Positions 48,037 to 61,137 of a stretch of DNA of 64,000 bases are shown here, piece after piece. Both the position numbers and the translations under genes were made by a program. The notes beneath the pieces are model-generated. The model was given only the letters and a program-made list of their open reading frames with translations, was not told the origin of the DNA and made no database searches. The first letter of the stretch is position 1. Each line of letters starts with the position of its first letter. The stretch is from Sphagnum compactum. Lineage: Eukaryota > Bryophyta > Sphagnopsida > Sphagnales. The stretch is taken from the NCBI GenBank assembly GCA_965153455.1, contig OZ234497.1:8680001-8744000 (forward strand), read 5' to 3'.

Positions 48037-48840
48037 GGGTGGTGAGTTTGCGGATATCTCTACTGCGTCTGGAGTCTGGACCAGTGTTGGGTGGTTCTCA
48101 GGGGGACCCTGAATTTTCAGATCTGTTCTCACAATGAAACTTGCCTGGTATCATGTTTGGTGATAACTGGTTTCAGAACCGTAGCGATGATTATTGAGAA
48201 CTGATTACTTTGCTTCTTTAGAAAAATATTGGAGGATTGGGTCAGTTCTATGAGAGAACCAGAATCCAGTTCTCAAGGCACGAGGAAGATAGAGTGCATT
48301 AATATGCACTTATCATCAAACATTTTTCAATAATTTCCTCATTCCTTAACCAAATTGAGCGATTGTTGTTTCATTGGATGCGCAAACTAGATGGCTACAA
48401 ATTTGTTCTTTAAATTCCAAAAGTAAAGAAGGAATGCAGAAAACACAGGAAGAGGATGAAGTGATAGGTTGCTTCCCAAAAGGAATAAAATTAAGCTTGA
48501 GACTTCTCTCTGGTTCCAGCCCCATATCTTTTTCATTTTTAGTCTATTTTGAGTGATTTAAAACCTAATGATAGGTGCACCAATTAGGGCTTTACAAACG
48601 TTCTTTGTGTATCAGAGGCAAGGATGCAATGATCCAAAATATTAAGTTCAAAATCTTATTCTATTTTAATTCACTCATCATCAAGCATTGAGCCCCCTTA
48701 CACCTAACATCTCATATTATCCCATAAATTTGAGATTTGGATTGTGAAAATCAGAAATGAAAATCGACTAATATCACATTTGTGAGAACTACCCTATTTG
48801 AGAACCAACTTGATATATATATAGAGAGAGAGAAAAAAAC

Positions 48841-49057
48841 TCAGAGTATTAATCAAGAACAGACCACACAGGTGAATCCAAACCATTACAAAGAGGGTAA
48901 AATAGAGAACGACAAACTCATTAATTTAGTAACCAATTACTTATCAACTTACTAATAATAATCTGATCAATCTTAATCAATCCTTAATTATCATTGTTGA
49001 TGTCATACACAATAAACACATGTGTAATCAGGTGTGAATCATATGGAAGTTCCTACA
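48841..49057 (-). repeat. Copia 3' LTR
   Basis: Direct-repeat partner of 55711-55927; shared words include CAGAGTATTAAT, GAATCCAAACCATTA, CAATCCTTAAT and GGTGTGAATCATATGGAAGT. Confidence 0.85.
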
Positions 49058-49166
49058 CTCCCGCGCACACATCACTTCTATAACTTGCTAATTCCTAAGA
49101 TTGTTCATGGCAATGTGATGAACTTGAACATGCTCCTCTGTCATTGATGCCTCTTTGATTATAGCA

Positions 49167-49426
49167 TGTCGCACACTTTGTGCAAATAATGAAGTTGTCC
49201 TTCAAAGTCAGCCCTCTTGTGGAGGCCAAGTCGTGCTTTGTTTTCTTCAAAATGTACTCTATTTAAAGGCTTTGTCAGCATGTCGACATTCTGTTTTTTT
49301 GACCTCACAAATGTCGAGTCCACTCTATTTTTCTTAACCTAGTCTCTAATGTAATGACAATTGCCTTCCAAATGTTTTGTTCTTGCATGAAAAATAGGAT
49401 TCTTGGCGATTTTAATAATGGTTTAC
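49167..49426 (-). repeat. Flanking duplication, copy 1 (Copia RNase H end)
   Basis: 260 bp nearly identical to 50368-50626. It differs by CTTTGTGC versus CTTATGC, one G/A in a TTCTGT word and one in TGTCGAG. Minus-strand translation resembles the Copia C-terminus (FHARTKHLEGNCHYIRD, DMLTKPL). Confidence 0.9.
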
Positions 49427-50366
49427 TGTAACAACCCTAGCCTTGGCTCGCGACCAAGGCAAGGGGGTCGCAAGTGTGCGGGCTTATAAGTAGACCCGGG
49501 AGTCATATCACATGCTCCCGGGAGTGCAAAGAGTGTGAGGGAGTGAACCCTCACACTCCCAAGTGAACTCCCATGTTGGGAGTTGGTGAGAGTGGAGTCC
49601 CAAAAGGACTCCCGAAACTTCAGAGAGCGTTTTGAGGGGTCAAAACTCAATGGCTTGTTGCGCTCTTTATATCAATGAAAAGCTCTTGAAGTGTAGATGT
49701 CTAAAATGGGCTCGCATTGCTCATTTGAACATCTGAAACACAAGTTATGGCCAAAAGAAGGCCCGGGAGTCGAACTCCCGGGAGTCCGCCAGTTTTGACT
49801 CCCGACCACTAAAAGTCAGGAATCGACCCGAAATACTTGGCTGCAGAAAACGTGCGACATACCGTTGGAAAGGTCTTGACGAGACCTACAACTTTGCTTT
49901 AGGCGGCAACTCAATCGGAGGTCTGCTCCGAAAGTTATGAGGCTTCAAAGTCGCGGGAGTCCAAAGTTGCGCGATTTCGGGACTCCCACGCGGGAGTCCC
50001 GGGACAAAAAGGCCATTTGGATGCCACCCCCGCGACGAGTCACAGAGTATACTATAGGGAGTAAGGTGGTGGCTTACTCCCGAGCCCGGGGTGTGGTGTG
50101 TCAAAGTGATTCCGAGTTCACCCGTGGCTGTCCCAACACCAAAAGGACCCAGAATGAGTTCTAACCACTTTGTGTGGTTTCATGCAGGCCCGTGTGAGTG
50201 AGTAAAGCTTGTCAACTCTTCCTAGTCTATCCCGGGACTTCTAGCACACCCCTCTCACCCCCCTCTAGTGCTAGAAGTCGGGAGCGTGCTCCAAGTTCCA
50301 ACTCCTTCCGCATTGCCACATATTTGGACCCTCAAGTGGGTCCACTAGGAACTTGGGAGTGCGTCA
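49427..50366 (+). mobile_element. LTR of the TGTCGCAACC family, diverged copy (940 bp)
   Basis: Begins TGTAACAACCCTAG and ends AGTGCGTCA, matching the ends TGTCGCAACCC...GCGCGTCA of the solo LTR at 53120. It shares the internal CCGGGAGTC blocks, GACTCCCGACCACTAAAAGTC, GGAATCGACC, GTTGGAAAGGTCT- and AAGTTATG-type words and CTTCTAGC-like 3' portions. The flanks are not a short target duplication but the 260-bp repeats described separately. Confidence 0.85.
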
Positions 50367-50367
50367 T

Positions 50368-50626
50368 TGTCGCACACTTATGCAAATAATGAAGTTGTCC
50401 TTCAAAGTCAGCCCTCTTGTGGAGGCCAAGTCGTGCTTTGTTTTCTTCAAAATGTACTCTATTTAAAGGCTTTGTCAGCATGTCGACATTCTATTTTTTT
50501 GACCTCACAAATGTCAAGTCCACTCTATTTTTCTTAACCTAGTCTCTAATGTAATGACAATTGCCTTCCAAATGTTTTGTTCTTGCATGAAAAATAGGAT
50601 TCTTGGCGATTTTAATAATGGTTTAC
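50368..50626 (-). repeat. Flanking duplication, copy 2 (Copia RNase H end)
   Basis: Partner of 49167-49426. It continues without a break into the rest of the Copia pol region (TTATCACAAAAGATTG and onwards), so this is the copy in its native context on the right side. Confidence 0.9.
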
Positions 50627-51229
50627 TTATCACAAAAGATTGTCAAAGGTTTTTCTCATGGAAAACCTACCTCCCTTTGAATGGTTTTGTGCCAATTAGC
50701 CTTTTTTACTTCTTCATTCATGGCACAATACTTTACTTCAGATTGAACTTCTTCATTTTGAAGTTTACTTTTCCAAGAGGTAGGTGCAATTCCAAGGGAA
50801 AAAACATAACTAGAGGTGGATTTTCTTTCATCCAGATCTCCCTAATAATCACTATCGGAGTTACCATGTGGCACAATGTTCTTCCCTTGACAATAGAGCA
50901 AACAGAAATCTGCAGTATGCTTGAGATACCGAAAAATTGTGACTACAACCTTAAGGTGAGGAACTTAGGGTTTGGTCATAAAACAAACTCATGCCCATGC
51001 CAATTGCAAACACAATGTCAAGTCAAGTGTGGGTTACATGAAGGAGTTTTTCAATAACACAACAATAGTATGTTCAATCAACAAAAGGAGCTAACATGTC
51101 AATTTTGAACAACAAGCCCGATTTTATTGGAACTAGATTGGGGATGCAATCATCCAAACCAAGATCAAACAAACATTTTGGAATGTATCAACGATGAAAA
51201 AGAAACATACCAAGGGTGGTGTCAAAAAA

Positions 51230-51757
51230 TCTTGCACCCAAATATAATGTGAGCGGTCTTAACAAAGACATATCAAATTGAAAACAAAATTCATCACGGA
51301 CCCACTCTAACTTGGCATTGTGATCGCCAATGAGCATAAGGTCATCTACACAAATTGCAAATGCAAGTATTAGACCATCTTTTTGAAAGATGTATAAATT
51401 GGGATCGGCTAAGCAAATAATTAAGCTGGTTTTTCGAAGAAAAACATCTATTTTCTCATGCCAAGCCTAAGGGGATTGAGGCAACTTGTATAATGCTCTT
51501 TTTAATTTACATACCTTATTTTCAAGATCAGGAACAATAAAACCACAATGATGTTTCACATAGACATCTTCTTTAATATGCCCATTAAAGAAAGCTAATT
51601 TTACATCCATATGTAAAGTCTCCCAACCATGTTGAGTGGCTAGTGTGACAAAACAACGAATTGTGCTCCATTTTGCAACATGAACAAATGTTTCTTGAAA
51701 ATCCAATCCATGTCGTTGTTCATTTCTACAAACAACCAAATGATTTTTATATTTCAC
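51230..51757 (-). pseudogene. Copia reverse transcriptase
   Basis: Minus-strand frame with QRHGLDFQETFVHVAKWSTI, MDVKLAFFNGHIKEDVYV and CKLKRALYKLPQSP, then after a stop a block with ICVDDLMLIGD, the family's YVDD catalytic motif with Cys in place of Tyr. The domain continues to about 50630 with further stops. Confidence 0.85.
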
Positions 51758-52799
51758 AAGGGTGCTGTCACTGCCAACCTTGAGACAATAAACCCACTTG
51801 GTTGATAATGGTTAGCAAGAATGCAATAAATTCACTAAGATCCGTGTCTCATTGTGTGCCAAAGAACAATACTCTTGTTCCATTGCATTAATCTAGTGTG
51901 GGTTTTTGGCAGCCTCTTGAAAACTTTGAGGTTCATCACCAGTTTCCATTACATTTACAAGCTCTTCAATTGTTTCAACAACATTGAAATATCCTTGCAA
52001 ACGAGTAGAAGGAGAGGGAACACGTCTAGATCGACGAATAGAAGCTTCTAGAGTTGGAGAATTAGTATTAATAGGCATTGCAAAATTAGCAACAATAGAA
52101 TCAAGACTTGGTGATGGTGCATCTTCAAAATCAACAATAGGAATTACAACATTAGTGGCAATAGGCAAACCATCGTCATGTGTTGATGGCTATTCACCAT
52201 CTACAAGTGCTGATGGCTGCTTCGAATTATCAACTATATTTGTAACAGTTGTTGAATTGTAGTCACCTCTTGAGGTTTAACATGTTCCATGGTTAGATTG
52301 GACAAATAATGCAATGCAATAGTTATGGGTGGGTCAATGATTTTAATAGGCACAAAGTGATCTGAAATTTGTTTTAAGGAAACAAGAGGCTTGGAACTTG
52401 AGTCGATGGGTGAATGCCAAAAATTCTGCTCATCAAACTTGACATCCTTACTTATCATAATCTTGAAGCTAGGTGGATGATAACATATGACCACCTTAGA
52501 TTCATCAGAGTAATTGACCATAATGCATTACTTGTTCTTTGAATCCAACTTGTTCGGTGCTCATCATGTTCATGCACATACACAACACAACCCCAAACCC
52601 ACGAATGTTCGAACTTGGGCAGGACCTTCAACAATTTCTGATACGGGGTCATCCAATTGTTGGTTCTTGTGGGTGATTGATTTGTAAGATAGTTTGCAAT
52701 GTTAACCACATCAGCCCAAAGAAACTTGGGGTCTATGCATCAACCATCATCAAACAAACATTCTCAAGAAATGTACAATTCTTACATTCCGAGACTCTA

Positions 52800-53119
52800 T
52801 TATGACTTGGTGTAAACTTGAGTCAACTCACGGGTGATACCTGCTCTAGTGCAAAAGGTGAGAAAATCTCTTGAAACGTATTCTCCCCTACAATCGTTGC
52901 GTAAAAGCAACAATTTAAGGGGAATAGGTTGAAACTCCACTTTGGCACAAAAGTTTTTGGATGCTTGTAATTCTTTAGACTTTTGCTTCGAAAAATATAA
53001 CCATGTGAAACAACTAAAATCATTTGTGAAGGAGATGAAATAGTGAGCACCACCAAGAGAAGCAAGATGAATCATGCCACAAATATCTATATGAACAAGT
53101 GCAAGTGGACCTGTTACAT
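52800..53119 (-). pseudogene. Copia integrase core, interrupted
   Basis: Minus-strand translation has GPLALVHIDICGMI, YFISFTNDFSCFTWLYFSK and, further on, LRNDCRGEYVSRDFLTFC, matching the integrase pattern D...FIDD-SR...-RSDNGGE. Its N-terminal side is cut by the solo LTR at 53120. Later integrase and linker pieces follow at about 52709-52455 and 52168-51893. Confidence 0.8.
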
Positions 53120-53939
53120 TGTCGCAACCCCACTTTGTCCAAGTGTGGGGGTGAAGCCCAACACTTGGAAAAGTTGGAGGTTTGGAGTCCTCCGGGACTC
53201 CCGAATGTTCAGAGCTCGACAGCAAGGCCCAAAACACCTCGCATTGGGGTGTTCTTGGTGTCATTGAAAAGGTCTTGAAACGTAGATACCGAAAATGGCC
53301 TCGCATTGGTCATTTGGGCTTTTGCAGCCCAAGTTATGGGCAAAAGAAGGGCCGGGAGTCAAACTGGCAGTTTGACTCCCGACCACTAAAAGTCGGGAAT
53401 CGACCTCTTCCCGACATCCGATTTGAGAGTGCAACATGGCGTTGAAAAGATCTCGACAAGGGCTACAACTTTGGTTCAGACCTCGTTGCGATCGGACTCT
53501 GCAGTCGGGAGTTATGGCCGTTCAAAGTTCCGGGAGTCCCACCGGGACAATTTCGGGACTCCATTTCGGGAGTCCCAACAAAATGTGCCATTTGGATGTA
53601 GCCTCCACGGCGAGCTGCAGAGATAACTATAAGGGGGAAGATGGTGGCTTCCCCCGAGTCCGGGCCGTGGTGAGTCAAGTAGTCCAAAATGCCCGTGGCT
53701 TGTCCCAACACCCAAGGGTGTTCCCGAATGTGAACTAACCCATTTGTGGTTGGTTTTGGATGCAGATTCGTGCTTGATCTACTAGTCCATCTTCCTAGTC
53801 TAATCCCGGGGCTTCCAACTCGACCCTCTATCCCTTTCTAGAGTTGGAAGTCGGGAGCGTGCCCTTCGATCCCAACTTTCCGCAACTTCACATTGGTGAA
53901 CCCTCAAGTGGGTTCACCCCGGGACCAAGGAGCGCGTCA
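53120..53939 (+). mobile_element. Solo LTR (820 bp) inside the Copia integrase, with TACAT target duplication
   Basis: Begins TGTCGCAACCCC and ends GCGCGTCA. TACAT is present immediately before (53115-53119) and after (53940-53944). No primer site, polypurine tract or pol sequence lies between, so this is a solo LTR. It defines the boundaries of the family also seen at 4022-4525 (-) and 49427-50366 (+). Confidence 0.9.
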
Positions 53940-54694
53940 TACATGGTGTTCAACAATCTTATGATGCGCTCACATGATTTCTTCCCCTCCATACAACTTG
54001 GACAAATGGACTTGCTTTCTAGTATAAAGGTTCACCACGTTCAAATTGTTGCTTGCTGAATAACCAAATACTATGGTGATTGAAATGCCTGAGGCACTTG
54101 TGCCATAAATTAGCTAAAGAATAAAACTCCACAACACAAATTGTAAGTCATCCATGATGTACTGATACAGGCTAGTCCCCAACTTTGGAACTCCACGAAC
54201 AACCACATGATTAAGCTCGACAAAAACTAAACACTTTTCATTATCAAAACAATGACAAAACTTTGATCAACCAATTATCCAACTAAAATGAAATTCATTG
54301 TAAGCCTTGGCACATAATAAACATCATTAAATTTTATTTCACCAGTCTTTGAAAGGTTCATAAAGCTTGTGCCTTTTATTCCAAGCTAGTGGCCTCCCAG
54401 TAGTGGAGACTACATTGGGAATTAACTAAGCTTATAAATTTGAGAAAACATTAATGTTTTTCATAACATGTTTAGAAACAATAGATTCTACAAACTAATC
54501 AATGTCTAATTTCTCTAAGTCTAGAAAGGTAAGAGCAATTTCAAACACATCTATAACAAAGATGTCTTCGAAGCTATTAGTGTTGTTGGCAACTTTCTCA
54601 TTGACTGCATGTGAATGAAATGTAGGTTGTGGACCACCATGTTGGTGATGATTTTCGGCGCACTTCACAAGCTCTTGCACCAAATCATGACAAT

Positions 54695-54750
54695 TTTGCA
54701 TGAGATGTCCCTAACCACCGCACCAATTACAATGACAAACATGACTATGG
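54695..54750 (-). pseudogene. Gag zinc knuckle (CCHC), broken by a stop
   Basis: Minus-strand translation reads CNWCGG, stop, GHLMQNC. This fits C-x2-C-x4-H-x4-C with the residue after GG replaced by TAG. Confidence 0.7.
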
Positions 54751-54876
54751 TTGCCATGTTGTGTTACTCCAAATGCTGATGGTTGATAATTATTGCTCCC
54801 ATGACTGCTACTTACCCCCCCCCCCCCCCCCCAAATTTCCATAATTGGATGGAGCCTTCTCGTATGGAGAAAAAAT

Positions 54877-55143
54877 TCACATCTTCATCGCCAAAGCATC
54901 TTCTTTGGTTGAAGCATTGAACCCACACCATGTGTTTTCTTGAATAAGATGAATCATAATGGTTTCGAAGGTGGGAGGAACATCTTGCCCACTAAAAGCA
55001 TTGTATATTGTTTCATGACTTGGAGGTGGAGTGTTTAACATCTGCTCAACTACATCAACCTTTGGGACACATTGGTTTATGCCTTGGAGCTCAAGTTGAG
55101 TCTCTTGGATATGTCTTAAATACAATAATAGATCCTCCTTCAA
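54877..55143 (-). pseudogene. Copia gag fragment
   Basis: Minus-strand frame with a charged helical composition (MKEDLLLYLRHIQ, then MLNTPPPSHETIYNAF, then FETIMIHLIQE). It resembles the UBN2-type gag region of Copia elements and lies at the expected place between primer site and zinc knuckle. Only part of gag is open. Confidence 0.6.
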
Positions 55144-55710
55144 GCAATTGCAAATTGCTTAGTTTATCCTTAAGCGTAAGGCGAGCTGCATTATTTATAG
55201 ATTGATATTTTGTTTGAAACCTCACCCAAGCTACATGAGGATCAATACAATCTATGATCCGAGCATAAACTTTAGGGCAAATATTTAATCTTACGGTTGT
55301 TAAACCAATGATTCATCCTTGAATTATGTCCTTTGGCTCTCTAGGGACAAAAGGGTTCTATATGGCAGGATCAACAAATCACCATGAGTTTTCTCGCATG
55401 AGCATGAGTCTAAGTCGATGTTTTTAGGTTTGATAATTTGCTACCTCACTAAATTTCAAATGCTCAGATAATCCATAAGACTGACGAAATTGAGCCATGA
55501 GTATGAACTAAAACATGAGGAAATCATAGAACAAACCAAAGTTAAATAACTAAAAAAAATCTTAAACACATTTATCACATAGACCAGTATTTAAAAATCA
55601 TGCACCACATCACCAAGAACAAGGTTCATTGATCAATAAACAACTAATCCTGTTTAATAGGAACAAAATTTCACTGCTACTAACTTGGAGCTCTTATACC
55701 ATATAGAAAT

Positions 55711-55927
55711 TCAGAGTATTAATAAAGAATGGAGCACATAAGTGGATCCAAACCATTATAGAGAGTGTAAAATAAAGAAAGAAAACTCACTAATTTAATG
55801 ACCAACTACTTACCAATTTATTAATCTAACAACCTAATCAATCTTGATCAATCCTTAATCATCATAGTTGATCTCATACAAGTAAACACATATGTAATAA
55901 GGTGTGAATCATATGGAAGTTCCTACA
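55711..55927 (-). repeat. Copia 5' LTR
   Basis: Partner of 48841-49057, adjoining the primer-binding-like site at 55690-55701. Confidence 0.85.
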
Positions 55928-55929
55928 TA

Positions 55930-58900
55930 TATATGCTAATAAATTCTCATAAGTCTATAAATAATTTTTAAAAAAAAATCTTGGTTGATTTTTTCAAGTG
56001 TTGAAAAATTTTAATGTATATTTACAATAGTGCTTTAAATATATCATGGGAACATTTTATAAGTTTTAAAAAATTTAATGGATAAAAAATATACAAAAAC
56101 GCTTTTAAAAGAATGTAACCAAGACTTTTATTATTATTATTTTTTGAGAAATAGTTTTGTTATTACATGTACATTTTATGGACACATGTATTTTATATAT
56201 ATACATGCACATAATTATATAAGGTGAAATTCTTTTGGAAACATAAAATTGATATGTTCACATGTGAATAATGATTTCAAAAAGATTTTCCCTAAATAGC
56301 CAATCCAATTTTGTCACATCATCTTGATCTATGAACCCACTATTTTTTGAACAAATTGTCAAAGAAGTGGGTGTGGATTTTAATATAAAAAAATTTATCT
56401 AAAAGTTTTTTTAAAGTTTGAAGCCCAACCTTAAGAAAGTAATGCACTTTCAACAAGTAATGTTGTTCTCTTTCATCAATTACCAAATCTATTATGACAA
56501 GAAACATTCATGAGTCAAATCAAATGGAAAACAACTACTTACATTATGGCACAAACATTTTTTTAGATTTTGTATAAAAGGGAAGGTCTTACCATTAAAG
56601 CATTCACTTTCAGACTTGAAGGTGGAGCCTAAGGTTCAAAGGAAAATACTGTGATGACAAAAGCTCCTTCAATTAATAATTGAGATAAACAATAAATTTT
56701 ACATTTAATTTCCATCTATTTCAAATTTTACAACATAATTCCTGTTAACCAAAAATCTACACCACAATTTCCTTGTACCTCACAAACAAGATTATGTGCC
56801 AAGTAAGCATTTTCATTTAATGAAGTAATAAATCTTTAAACTTATTATATGGGGTTGAATATTTGTTCCTTGGGTTTTTTTCAAATGAATGTTAATGAAC
56901 CCATGTTGTTCAAAATAGAACAAGTTTTTCATTACATTTTGTGTCATTCAATTGTTTTGGGTGCTCATATGTTGGGATCAAAATCTTGGTGTAGGAAGGG
57001 ATTTTTTTTTATAAAACTAAAAAAATGGGATTTTAGCCATAAAAAAACATTGTGAAGGTGAATATTTTGACATTTAAAATATTTTTTTGTGAACTTACAC
57101 TATGGCATTTTGCTAGAACAAATCCTTAAAAAAATAAAAATCCAAGGTCTAAAAAGTGATAACTTAAAAATTTAATTATGCACTTTTTTTGGTAGTATTG
57201 CACTTCACCAAAAAAATAACAAATAAATGTCATTGATGATCTTGTGTTCCTTGTTGTGAAATAAGTTATTTTAAATTTAAATCATGATTGAAAACATTAT
57301 ATGGATGAGGTGGTTTTGTTTGTAGAAGGACCTACGAGTGGTGTTTCCATCATGGAAAACATTGATTGAAATAATATTATTTTTTGTATGAAACAAACTT
57401 TTCAACAAATTTGTTTTCCCTCATGTGAATGTTGTAGCTTTTATCACAATAACATTTGACCTTTGGATATGCAAAGATGCACTTGAAATTTTCTCCCTTA
57501 TTATTAGTTTAAAACTTTGGATTGGAAATTAGACATGTCACCATTGGTTTATTTGAGGCAAAAAGGATTATTGGAATTGATTTGGGCCATGTAAAAATTG
57601 TTTGTTAGGTATTTACTACACTTCAAATGGTGAAATCATTACATAAATTTTTATTATTTTGAGTTATTGCAACACAATAGGCAAGTTGCAAGGGTTAACA
57701 ACCTATCATAGGTCAAAATAATGTTGACAAACAAAATGGGGGGAAATAATACATGTAATTTATTTGATTGTTGTGCCCCCTGTCTAGTGTTGTTGGGTTA
57801 TGACATTTATTTATTGTCATTATGTTGATTGGGTTGTTAATTATTTTAAAAAGGTAAAAAGGTTTATTGAAATGTGTGCCATTGACCTATAACCCAACAA
57901 ACAAACATAAGCTCATAGGTTGATCTCTTGAAAATCATATGTATACTTCAAAGTGAAATCCCAAGGCGAAAGGTCATGAATTCCCTCATGCATTGTAACT
58001 CTTGTAGTAAGTTTAAAGTTATAATTGGTGTAATTAATGGTTTAACATGGGACACATCAACCCACCAATTTTTATCATTGTGTAAATCTTATTTGGTTTT
58101 TGAGTTGCTCAAACATAATGATTAAGGTTTAACAAGGTTTAGGTTGTAAACTTAAGTTGGCATTATTGTGAACAATTTTTAGATTGGACCATTGGGATTG
58201 TTCCATTGATTGTTGTATGGTAGTAAAGTTGAGGTAATGATTAGTATATTATTTTTGTTATGTTCATATTAAAAATTAAGCCATCGCATGTGTTTGGCCT
58301 TTTGAAGTTTGGTGGGTGGATGTAGGTACCCTTTAAGTTTAATTTTGGGTTATAGTTGCAACATGTTCAACAAAATTAATTATTTAAATTAAGGATAAGG
58401 TTAAATTTTAAGGGCACATTGCATGTGAACTCGTAAATAATATAATAAGTCACCATCCCAAGGGGGACATGTTGAGGATTTTGAAGAAAACAAAATAGAT
58501 CAAGAGGTCACAAAAGATTCTTTTATAAGTTTCATGTTTGTTATGAATTCATTTAGAAATATGTAGGGCTTTAGGTTTGTTAAAAATTGGGTTTTTCAAT
58601 GGGTGGGCATCAAGTTGCATTTCAAGACTTGGATGTGGGCCAAAAGGCAAAAGAACTTGACTTTTAATCCATAATGTGCATTCTTATCTCAATATTTGAA
58701 GCACAAAGCATTGGAGGCCTTTGAGAGTTGAATGAAATAAATTATTATTCAAACAAAACTCCAAGTTATGGAACAATGTTGGACATGACAAATGGAGTTC
58801 ATGACCATTTTCAAAGAGGGGACAATGGTGTTGGGGCGATCATGCCAAATCTCAATTAACCCAACATTAGTTCCAAACACAATTCAACATACTCCTCCAC

Positions 58901-60950
58901 TAGGGGTTCAAGTGTTATGACTCTTGTGAACCCATTAGGTCTCATATATTCTATGTCATGATTGAATAAACATGAGAACAAACTTATGTTTTGTTGTGAT
59001 TTGAATTTGGATTCTTGCATGCCACGTGTGACTTTGTGTGCATGTTTTCATACATGTGGTTTTATTTATTTCAATAATGTTAGGTGTCGATCTAATGGCA
59101 CATTGCATCAAGCTTGGCCTCAATTGTATCAAGTTGTGTGTTTAATAAGTGTTGTGGTTACTTGCTAATAGGTGATGAATTTGCAAATGTAATCAAAATT
59201 TGCATCAAATTGACCAAATAAAAGTTTTAATAGGAATTCCAAATGAACTTTATCCCCCATTTCAACGTGATGCAAAATTGTTTTTAACAAGAACAATATG
59301 ATTGAAAGTCACTTATGTGCTTGATTCATGTTTGGATTATTTGCATGTGTTTGACCCAAAAAGGTTCACATGATGTTGGCTTTAATGTTTGACCCTATAT
59401 TCAAGAATTTGTTTATTGTGAACAATTACGTGAAAAGAAAATAGTCATGATTACAATAATAAGGTATGATTCTAAAACCCTAATTCCCTTTTTGTGTTGA
59501 TCTTACTAGAAAGTTAATGTTCTTGCAGAACTAGTGACCAATTTTACTACCCAAAAATGACCATTGGATTTGTTTGGTGTAAGATTGTTTCTAGATGGTA
59601 TTGCCACATTAAACATGTAAATTTTTAGTTTTTCTATGCACAATTCACTTTAGATTTTTAATAAAACCTATGTTTTTCATATGTGTGATATGCTTAACAA
59701 TAAATGAATAATTGTTTAACTATTTATGTTTTTGATTTTGGGTGAAATGAGAAATTTTTTTGTTCAAAAATTACAATTGGTGGTAAAAGTCTTGTGAAGA
59801 TTTGTTGAAGTGGTGGGAGGCTCTTGAGGCTCAATTTCTTATTGTTGGATACTTGGTTTACCAAATTTTGGGTATTATGGACAATTAAATTGAAATGGAA
59901 TGGATTTTCTCCATTCCATTGTTGGGATTTTGAGATGGTTTCACAGTTGTCGACTTGGAATTCAAAACTTAAATCAACTTTTGTTGATATCAAAGAATTG
60001 ATCAAATGATCCATGCTTTGATTGTGAAGCATTTGTAGTTGAATCCTTTTCATGACTTTGTAGACCTTGAAACAAATACAAGATTTTGAAGACCAACTAC
60101 ATGATATGTTGAGCTATCTAGTAAACTTTAATTTTGTAAATCCATATTTAAATTGCAGATGTAAGTTGCAAATTTGATAAAGCAAATTGTTGCTTGATCT
60201 ATTTTGCCAAAATTGGTTGCATTCAGATTGCTACTTTATAAACCATAAACCTATATGTAGGCCTTAGGAGATGATGCCTTATGAGGAAGTCAATAAAATT
60301 TCATACTCATATATGTTTAGAACTTGAATTTGTTCTTTGCATAGTTATTGAAATTGTGACATAGCTAATATTTCCAAGTTGGGCTCCTTGGGCATTATGC
60401 ACAATTTGTGTATGCGTATGGGGGATTGCAAAGACGGGGTTCAATGTGTTGCTAGAATTTCAAAGTGGAGGATGTGGGGTCAATAGACTAATGAGTATGT
60501 TGATCATATCTTAAACACAATGTGGGTATCTGATCCACAAAGAGCTCACAAAATTCCCATTTAATGGTAAGTTCAACATTAGAAAGTTGAGTTGGTTCTA
60601 GCAATTTGAACTACCATAACGTCCCCCACTAACTTCATCAGCTCCACATATGGAGAAGAAAGGAATATTTCACCATCCCAGAGTTGTCCATTTGAAGATG
60701 ATCAAACAAAATAGCAACGTATTATAGCGCCAAAAACACTATTTCACCTCAGCTGATGATCTATCTTCCAAAACTGCCAGTTACCTCATCTCATCCAAAA
60801 CACGCTTTGAAGATCCTACAGACACAAAAGACATTGGAGATCTGAAGTAGGAAATCATTACGGCATCTTCTCCTATAATAAATAGCTGGCTTCCTTCCTG
60901 ATAGCATAATTAAGTTAAAGTTTTTCACAGAATCACCATTTGCAGGTTAC
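55930..60950. other. AT-rich intergenic sequence
   Basis: No supported gene. Frames such as 56849-57055, 58962-59168 and 59724-60053 (-) lack domains. A polypurine-like AAGGGGGACATG at about 58459 could be retrotransposon debris, but no LTR pair was found. Confidence 0.5.
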
Positions 60951-61137
60951 CAAAAGAATTCAACCATGTCTTGCAATTCACAATGTTTGCCAACAGGGGT
61001 GAGAAATCCGTGCACCTGGTGGTCATCAACAACACCTGGTGGTATCCATGATAATTTAAGTTCCATCAGAATATTGGGGATGCTTGAAGGAACTTGCAGT
61101 GAACATGCAAAAGCTGTGAGAAATTCAGCTGAAACCT

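Larger units (their letters stand above)
48822..55927 (-). mobile_element. Decayed Ty1/Copia retrotransposon with two nested LTR insertions
   Basis: Bounded by direct repeats of about 217 bp (core 48841-49057 and 55711-55927), both ending GGAAGTTCCTACA on the plus strand. On the minus strand the LTR begins TGTAGGAACTTCC. Next to the right-hand (5') LTR, TGGTATAAGAGC (55690-55701, minus) differs by one base from the common initiator-Met-tRNA primer site of plant Copia elements. A TATAT stretch at each outer edge may be the target duplication but is low complexity. Minus-strand order is gag, zinc knuckle, integrase, reverse transcriptase, RNase H: the Copia order. Stops and frameshifts occur throughout. 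LTR divergence (about 15% by eye) suggests an old insertion. Confidence 0.9.

Noticed and set aside
52800-53306. 168-codon frame joining an LTR-derived N-terminus to integrase
   Set aside because: The join is an accident of the solo LTR insertion at 53120; integrase homology starts only after the LTR edge.
53422-53738. Plus-strand frames in the solo LTR, recurring in the copy at 4014-4217
   Set aside because: They recur because the LTR copies are homologous; no protein family is seen.
58440-58500. Polypurine-like AAGGGGGACATG as an LTR boundary
   Set aside because: No matching LTR pair, primer site or pol sequence was found around it.
59724-60053. 109-codon minus-strand frame
   Set aside because: AT-rich region, no domain and no splice context.
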